This document shows positions 60,083 through 64,000 of a stretch of 64,000 nt of DNA, piece by piece. The stretch comes from Actinomycetospora sp. NBRC 106375. GTDB lineage: Bacteria > Actinomycetota > Actinomycetes > Mycobacteriales > Pseudonocardiaceae. Every line of letters begins with the position of its first letter. The first letter of the stretch is position 1. The DNA is taken from assembly GCF_030269665.1 (NCBI RefSeq), contig NZ_BSTS01000007.1, positions 62,001-126,000 on the forward strand, read 5' to 3'. The notes under the pieces are model-generated. The model ran no database searches, was not told the DNA's origin, and worked only from the letters and a program-made list of their open reading frames with translations. The position numbers were made by a program, and so were the translations under genes.

Positions 60083-61260
60083 GGGATCGTCGCTCCTCGG
60101 GCGTCACGGGCACTGTCCCCACGGTCCGCGCCGTCCGCGCGGCGGGCACGGCGGGCGCCGGGGGTGGCGCGGGGGTCCCGGGGGAGCCGGGTGGGGTCAT
60201 CCTCCGGGTCGGGGGCGCGGTGGCCGGCGACCCCCACGCCCGTGTCCCCCGGACGGGCCGCCGGTCGGACCGGGTAGCGGGCCCGTACCCGCCGGGCGTC
60301 GGCGGCGAACGCCTCGACGCCGTGGTGTCGCCGAGCGGGGTCGGGGTCGGTCGCGCGGACGAGGAGCGCGAGCAGGTCCGGGTCGTCGCGCAGCACCGGG
60401 ACGCCGGCCGGATCCGGCAGGCGCATGGCGTGGTTGCGCTGGTGGTCGAAGTCGGCGAGCAGCACCGCGAGCGTCCGCCCGAGCGCGTAGACCTCGGAGG
60501 CCACGGAGGGACCCGTGCCGCCGGGGCGGATCTCCGGGGCCACGAAGCCGGTGGTGGCCCAGACGTCGCTGTGCAGGTCCCCGGTGCGGCGCACGCTGCC
60601 GAGGTCGATCAGCGTGATGCCGTCCGGGCCCGTCAGCAGGTTGCTGGGGTTGAGGTCGGCGTGCAGCAGGCCGTGGGCGTGCAGGGCCGCGAGCGGGCCG
60701 ACCGCGCCGAGCACGGCGTCGAGGGCCTCGCCCGGCGCGCACGGCCGGCGGGCCTCCAGCGACTCGCCGGTGACGTGGTCGAGCACCAGCAGCCGGACAC
60801 GCCCGCCGCGGCCCTCGGCGGCCACCACGTCACGGGCCCGCACCAGCCCCGGCACGTCGAGCGCGAGCAGCACCTCGGTCTCGCGCACCGCCAGCTCGCC
60901 GGCCGCCGGACCCTCGGAACCGTCGAGGCGGCCGAGCACCATCAGCGCGTCGTCGCCGCGGCGCGTCGCGGTGTAGGACCACCCGCGGGCCCCACGCGTC
61001 ATCGGCGCGCGGACGCGGTAGCGCCCCGCCCGCCCCGTGAGCTCTGTGCCGGCGGGGAGATCGGGGCGGACGTCGTAGGGCGCGCCGCACCACGGGCACG
61101 TGCCGCGCTCGGGACCGGGACGACCGGAGCGGCCCCGACCCACGGGCCCGTCGCAGCGCGCGCAGAAGCGCGCCTGCTCGGGGACCGGGGGAGCGGCGGT
61201 CCCCGGGTCGTTGCTGTCCACGTCGTCTCCCGTGTCCGGCGGCGTCCACGTTCCCGACAT
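60079..61260 (-). CDS. PknG-like kinase, probable pseudokinase
   Basis: 393 residues. A rubredoxin-like zinc site (Cys 33, 36, 55, 58) followed by YDVRPDLPAG matches the start of PknG. The kinase fold has DLNPSN (Asp 202, Asn 207) and LIDLGSV (Asp 219), plus GFVAPEI and a YALGRTLA helix as in PknG. Against PknG, the ATP-binding Lys of strand 3 (VVLKGL) is replaced by VLGRL, the Lys of DLKPEN is now Asn, and the TPR domain is missing. It may therefore be inactive or depend on another residue. ATG 61260 lacks a good Shine-Dalgarno; the frame is open further upstream. Confidence 0.8.
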   Translation of the reverse strand: MSGTWTPPDTGDDVDSNDPGTAAPPVPEQARFCARCDGPVGRGRSGRPGPERGTCPWCGAPYDVRPDLPAGTELTGRAGRYRVRAPMTRGARGWSYTATRRGDDALMVLGRLDGSEGPAAGELAVRETEVLLALDVPGLVRARDVVAAEGRGGRVRLLVLDHVTGESLEARRPCAPGEALDAVLGAVGPLAALHAHGLLHADLNPSNLLTGPDGITLIDLGSVRRTGDLHSDVWATTGFVAPEIRPGGTGPSVASEVYALGRTLAVLLADFDHQRNHAMRLPDPAGVPVLRDDPDLLALLVRATDPDPARRHHGVEAFAADARRVRARYPVRPAARPGDTGVGVAGHRAPDPEDDPTRLPRDPRATPGARRARRADGADRGDSARDARGATIP

Positions 61261-61601
61261 CGTGTCATCGCCGGGTGCGGCGGTGCGCCCGGCCGTCACA
61301 CCGGGACCCGCGCGGTGTGGATCACCAGAGATCCGATCGGACGGCCCCGGACGCCCGGATCGTCGCGGCGGCGGACCGATCGGCGGGGAGGGCTCCCCCG
61401 TCCGGGTGGTAGATCGCACTCCGCTCGGCGCAGCCGCTTCTCACCGGGTGTTTTCAGGGTGCTGGTCAGGGAGGGTGCGCGGGCCGTTCGTGGCGTCGCC
61501 TGCCATGCTGGTCGGCGCACCGAAGCCGATCGGGGGGTTGGGTGCCGCGTCCTCCGGGGCCCGGCGCGCGGCCGTCCGAGCGAGAGTCCGGAGGTCGTGC
61601 C
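61261..61601. other. 341-base divergent intergenic region
   Basis: No supported gene lies between the PknG-like gene and the Ser-rich protein. The minus-strand frame of the kinase stays open to about 61419, so the true kinase start could be further upstream. GATCCGATC and CCGATCGG motifs recur, but I cannot assign a regulator. Confidence 0.4.
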
Positions 61602-62147
61602 GTGAGCGCAGCCGACGACGCCGACCGTCCCGTCGGGTCCGACGAGCAGTCCGTGGACCGGTCTGCCCAGCACCGTCGCCCCGACAGCGACGACGTCCCC
61701 GGCGGCAGCAGCATGCCCGGTCCGGGGGCCACGACGCCCGCCGCCACGCCGGGCGGCGCGTCATCGATCGGGAGCACCGTGAGCAGCGGGGGAGCGTCCT
61801 CGACCTCCTCGACGCCGTCCGGGAGCACCTCGACCGCCACCGCGACGGCCCCGTCGTCGGCCCCGTCGTCGACCCCGTCGTCGACCCCGTCGTCGACCTC
61901 GACATCGACCCCGTCGTCGGGCGCGTCCGCCTCCGCCGGCGGGTCGTCCGGGGACGCGTCCTCGGTGGCCGATGCTGCCGCCGAGGCCGAGCGGGCGCTC
62001 GCGCAGGCGGCCCGCGAGGCCGAGCAGGCCGTCCGCGACGCCCACAGCGACGGCGCGGAGGCCGTCCAGAAGGGCTTCGACGACGCGCAGCGCGCCACCG
62101 AGCGTGCCTACGAGGAGGCCGCGGCCAAGCACGACCGCATGAGCTGA
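61602..62147 (+). CDS. Ser/Thr-rich disordered protein with helical C-terminus
   Basis: 181 residues. Residues 1-115 are dominated by Ser, Thr, Pro, Gly and Ala, with PSSTPSSTPSST-type repeats. The last 65 residues are a charged helix (AAAEAERALAQAAREAEQAVRDAHSDGAEAVQKGFDDAQRATERAYEEA), likely a coiled coil. No signal or membrane segment. GTG 61602 has GGAGG at 61590-61594. Divergent from the kinase operon. Not recognised. Confidence 0.65.
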   Translation: MSAADDADRPVGSDEQSVDRSAQHRRPDSDDVPGGSSMPGPGATTPAATPGGASSIGSTVSSGGASSTSSTPSGSTSTATATAPSSAPSSTPSSTPSSTSTSTPSSGASASAGGSSGDASSVADAAAEAERALAQAAREAEQAVRDAHSDGAEAVQKGFDDAQRATERAYEEAAAKHDRMS

Positions 62148-62223
62148 TGCGCGGTCCCCGGGCGCGGACCGAACCGCCGCGCCGACACCGACGCGCGGCA
62201 CGTTCGCACGAGACAGGTGAGAG

Positions 62224-62601
62224 ATGGCGGTCCAGCTCCGCATCACCGCCGACGGCGTGGTGGTGCGCTTCACCGGTAGCGACCGGGTCTGGGCCTGCTG
62301 TCGCGGGGTGTACCTCCCGCTGAGCCGCGTGCTGCTCGCCCGTCCGCTGGCGCGCCGCGATGCCGTCTCGGCGAGCCCGCGCGTCCACCTGCCCGGGGTC
62401 AGCGTGCCGCGGGTGCTGCGGGCCGGGTCGTTCGGCGTCGGCGAGCGCCGACAGCTCTGGATGGTCCGCCGCGCGGACCAGCTGCTCGCGATCTACCTGC
62501 GCGGCGACCCGTACCACCGGGTGGTCGTCGAGGTCCCCGATCCCGCGGAGACCAGCAGGACGATCAACGACGCGCTGCCGCCGCGCCGGCTCCCCGCTTA
62601 G
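62224..62601 (+). CDS. conserved hypothetical, PH-like small protein
   Basis: 125 residues of mostly beta structure. The motif VSVPRVLRAGSFGVGERRQLWMVRRADQLLAIYLRGDPYHRVVVEVPDP resembles a family of small actinobacterial proteins with a PH-like fold. No membrane helix. ATG 62224 has GAGAGATGG context. Overlaps the 3' end of prfC on the other strand. Role unknown. Confidence 0.75.
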   Translation: MAVQLRITADGVVVRFTGSDRVWACCRGVYLPLSRVLLARPLARRDAVSASPRVHLPGVSVPRVLRAGSFGVGERRQLWMVRRADQLLAIYLRGDPYHRVVVEVPDPAETSRTINDALPPRRLPA

Positions 62602-64000
62602 AGCGAGTCCGCCACCAGGGGGGCCAGCAGCAGGTCGGGGTTGTTCTGGGCGACGGCCTGCAGGCGCCACTTGTGCGGGAAGAGCGCGAGCAGCTCGCCG
62701 TCGATCCGGCGGGTGAGCACCTCGATGCCCACCGCGCCCTTGAGCGTCTCCACGCCGGCGGCGTCGGTGCGGCGCGCGATCTGGTAGTCGAGGCGGTCGA
62801 GCTTCACCGGCGCGCCGAACTCGTCGGCGAGGCGCGCGGACACGACCTCGAACTGCAGGGGCCCGACGGCGGCCAGCACCGGCGCCTGGTCGCCGCGCAG
62901 GTCCGACGACAGCACCTGGATGACGCCCTCGGAGTCGAGCTGCTCGATGCCCTTGCGGAACTGCTTGGTCTTCGACATGTCGGCCACCCGGCACACCGCG
63001 AAGTGCTCCGGGGCGAAGCTCGGGATCGTCGGGAAGGTCACCGGCTCGTCGGCCCACAGCGTGTCGCCGGGGCGCAGGGCGGTGGCGTTGACCAGGCCGA
63101 CGATGTCGCCGGGGAACGCCTCGTCGATCGTCGACCGGTCGCGCCCGAACATCGCTTGCGCGTACTTCGTGGCGAACGGGCGGCCGGTCGCGTCGTGGGT
63201 GAGCACCATGCCGCGCTCGAAGCGCCCGGAGCACACCCGCACGAACGCAACGCGGTCGCGGTGCGACTTGTCCATCGACGCCTGGACCTTGAACACCAGG
63301 CCGGAGAACGGCGCCTCGACCGGCCGCGGCTCCCCCTTCCGGTCCGGGCGCGGGCCCGGCGGCGGGGCCAGCTCCACGAGGGCGTCGAGCAGGCGCGCCA
63401 CGCCGATGTTCGAGAGCGCCGAGCCGAACATCACCGGCGTGGCGGTGCCCGCCTGGAACGCGGCGTCGTCGAACCCGGCGCCGATCTCGTCGAGCAGCGC
63501 GAGCTCCTCGGTGGCGCGCTCCCAGTCCGCGCCCTCCTCGGCGGCGGCGCGGTCGGCGTCGAGCCGCTCCGAGGTGGCCCTCGAGGCGCCGTGGGCGGCC
63601 CGGGTGAAGCGGTGCATCGAGCCGTCGGCGCGCTCGATCAGACCGCGCAGGTCGCCGGCGATGCCGACCGGCCAGGTGATGGGCATCGGGCGCAGGCCGA
63701 TCGTCTGCTCGACCTCGTCGAGCAGCTCCAGCGGCTCGCGGCCCGGCCGGTCCCACTTGTTGACGAACGTCAGCACCGGCACGCCGCGGTCGCGGCAGAC
63801 GTCGAAGAGCTTGAGGGTCTGCGGCTCGAGGCCCTTGGCCGCGTCGAGCAGCATCACCGCGGCGTCGACGGCGGCGAGCACCCGGTAGGTGTCCTCCGAG
63901 AAGTCGCCGTGCCCGGGGGTGTCGAGGAGGTTGACGACCTGGTCGCGGTAGGCGAACTGGAGCACCGCGGACGTCACCGAGATGCCGCGCTCGCGCTCCA
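62598..64000 (-). CDS. prfC: peptide chain release factor 3 (N-terminus beyond the window)
   Basis: About 467 residues are visible; the N-terminal P-loop is outside the window. Just inside the edge the chain reads ERERGISVTSAVLQF (G2), then LLDTPGHGDFSEDTYRVL (G3) and TFVNKWDRPGREP (G4). The domains that follow (FSGLVFKVQASMDKSHRDRVAFVRVCSG, MSKTKQFRKGIEQLDSEGVIQVL and PLQFEVVSARLADEFG) identify RF3, the GTPase that recycles RF1/RF2 from terminating ribosomes. The 3' end overlaps the small PH-like gene. Confidence 0.95.
   Translation of the reverse strand, partial: ERERGISVTSAVLQFAYRDQVVNLLDTPGHGDFSEDTYRVLAAVDAAVMLLDAAKGLEPQTLKLFDVCRDRGVPVLTFVNKWDRPGREPLELLDEVEQTIGLRPMPITWPVGIAGDLRGLIERADGSMHRFTRAAHGASRATSERLDADRAAAEEGADWERATEELALLDEIGAGFDDAAFQAGTATPVMFGSALSNIGVARLLDALVELAPPPGPRPDRKGEPRPVEAPFSGLVFKVQASMDKSHRDRVAFVRVCSGRFERGMVLTHDATGRPFATKYAQAMFGRDRSTIDEAFPGDIVGLVNATALRPGDTLWADEPVTFPTIPSFAPEHFAVCRVADMSKTKQFRKGIEQLDSEGVIQVLSSDLRGDQAPVLAAVGPLQFEVVSARLADEFGAPVKLDRLDYQIARRTDAAGVETLKGAVGIEVLTRRIDGELLALFPHKWRLQAVAQNNPDLLLAPLVADSL

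Noticed and set aside
61602-62147. Histone-like or phasin protein
   Set aside because: The helical tail alone is not diagnostic, and the Ser/Thr-rich part does not fit either family.

Overview
The window is high-GC actinobacterial DNA (roughly three quarters G+C by eye, almost every third codon position G or C). Its gene content points to an arabinogalactan-walled, Pseudonocardiaceae-like actinomycete such as Pseudonocardia or Actinomycetospora. It holds two tandem Emb-type arabinosyltransferases, the decaprenyl-phosphate phosphoribosyltransferase (UbiA) with its PAP2 phosphatase, a BfrB ferritin, a PknG-like kinase, an EspG-type ESX chaperone and a polyhydroxyalkanoate (PHA) operon. The genus is an inference. 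I found no rRNA, tRNA, phage, transposase or CRISPR array.

Layout. 0-8.3 kb: aldo/keto reductase, two Pro/Gln-rich proteins, a TetR/fatty-acid-hydroxylase divergon with a clear operator, a DDN-like nitroreductase, an FMN-dependent 2-hydroxyacid oxidase, a membrane protein and a methyltransferase. 8.4-14.2 kb: PHA metabolism (PhaC synthase, a CxCxxC mini-protein, a phasin-like protein, an XRE regulator, PhaZ depolymerase, an acyl-CoA synthetase). 14.2-26.8 kb: DNA glycosylase, then a LytS-type kinase, a LytTR regulator and two sodium/organic-acid symporters. Between kinase and regulator sit an S49 peptidase and a WXG/EspG triad. 26.8-35.7 kb: rhodanese, zinc-ribbon membrane protein, ferritin, ferric-reductase-like flavoprotein, a methyltransferase bracketed by about 150-bp inverted repeats, a Rieske protein, arginine deiminase, SDR and CPBP protease. 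35.7-43.9 kb: a propeller-like protein, a TetR divergon with two operators, an FAD monooxygenase, DUF3817, a DUF2470 protein with a DtxR-like box, prephenate dehydratase and a histidine phosphatase. 43.6-47.6 kb: minimal metalloprotease, septum-formation-family protein, a Ser-rich membrane protein and a glutathionylspermidine-synthase-like ATP-grasp enzyme. 47.7-58.3 kb: the cell-wall arabinan block (Emb, DUF350, Emb, then a helix-hairpin-helix protein, HAD phosphatase, PAP2, UbiA, GtrA). 58.3-64 kb: an FHA / PP2C / PknG-like operon, two hypotheticals and the 3' part of release factor 3.

How the parts work together. The PHA genes form one storage-polymer unit. The LytS/LytTR pair probably controls uptake by the two symporters, as related systems do. 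UbiA and PAP2 would make decaprenyl-phosphoryl ribose, the precursor of the arabinose donor that the two Emb enzymes use. The PP2C, FHA and PknG-like proteins overlap by four bases at each junction and look like one phospho-signalling module whose kinase appears to have lost its ATP-binding lysine.

Most distinctive observations: (i) the inverted-repeat-bracketed methyltransferase; (ii) a 24-codon leader ORF with AGA-TTA-AGG in a row before the DUF485/ActP operon; (iii) the pseudokinase-like PknG homologue; (iv) a short dispersed repeat that appears to be written into the coding sequence of three genes; (v) duplicated emb genes interleaved with the usual DUF350/glutathionylspermidine-synthase pair.
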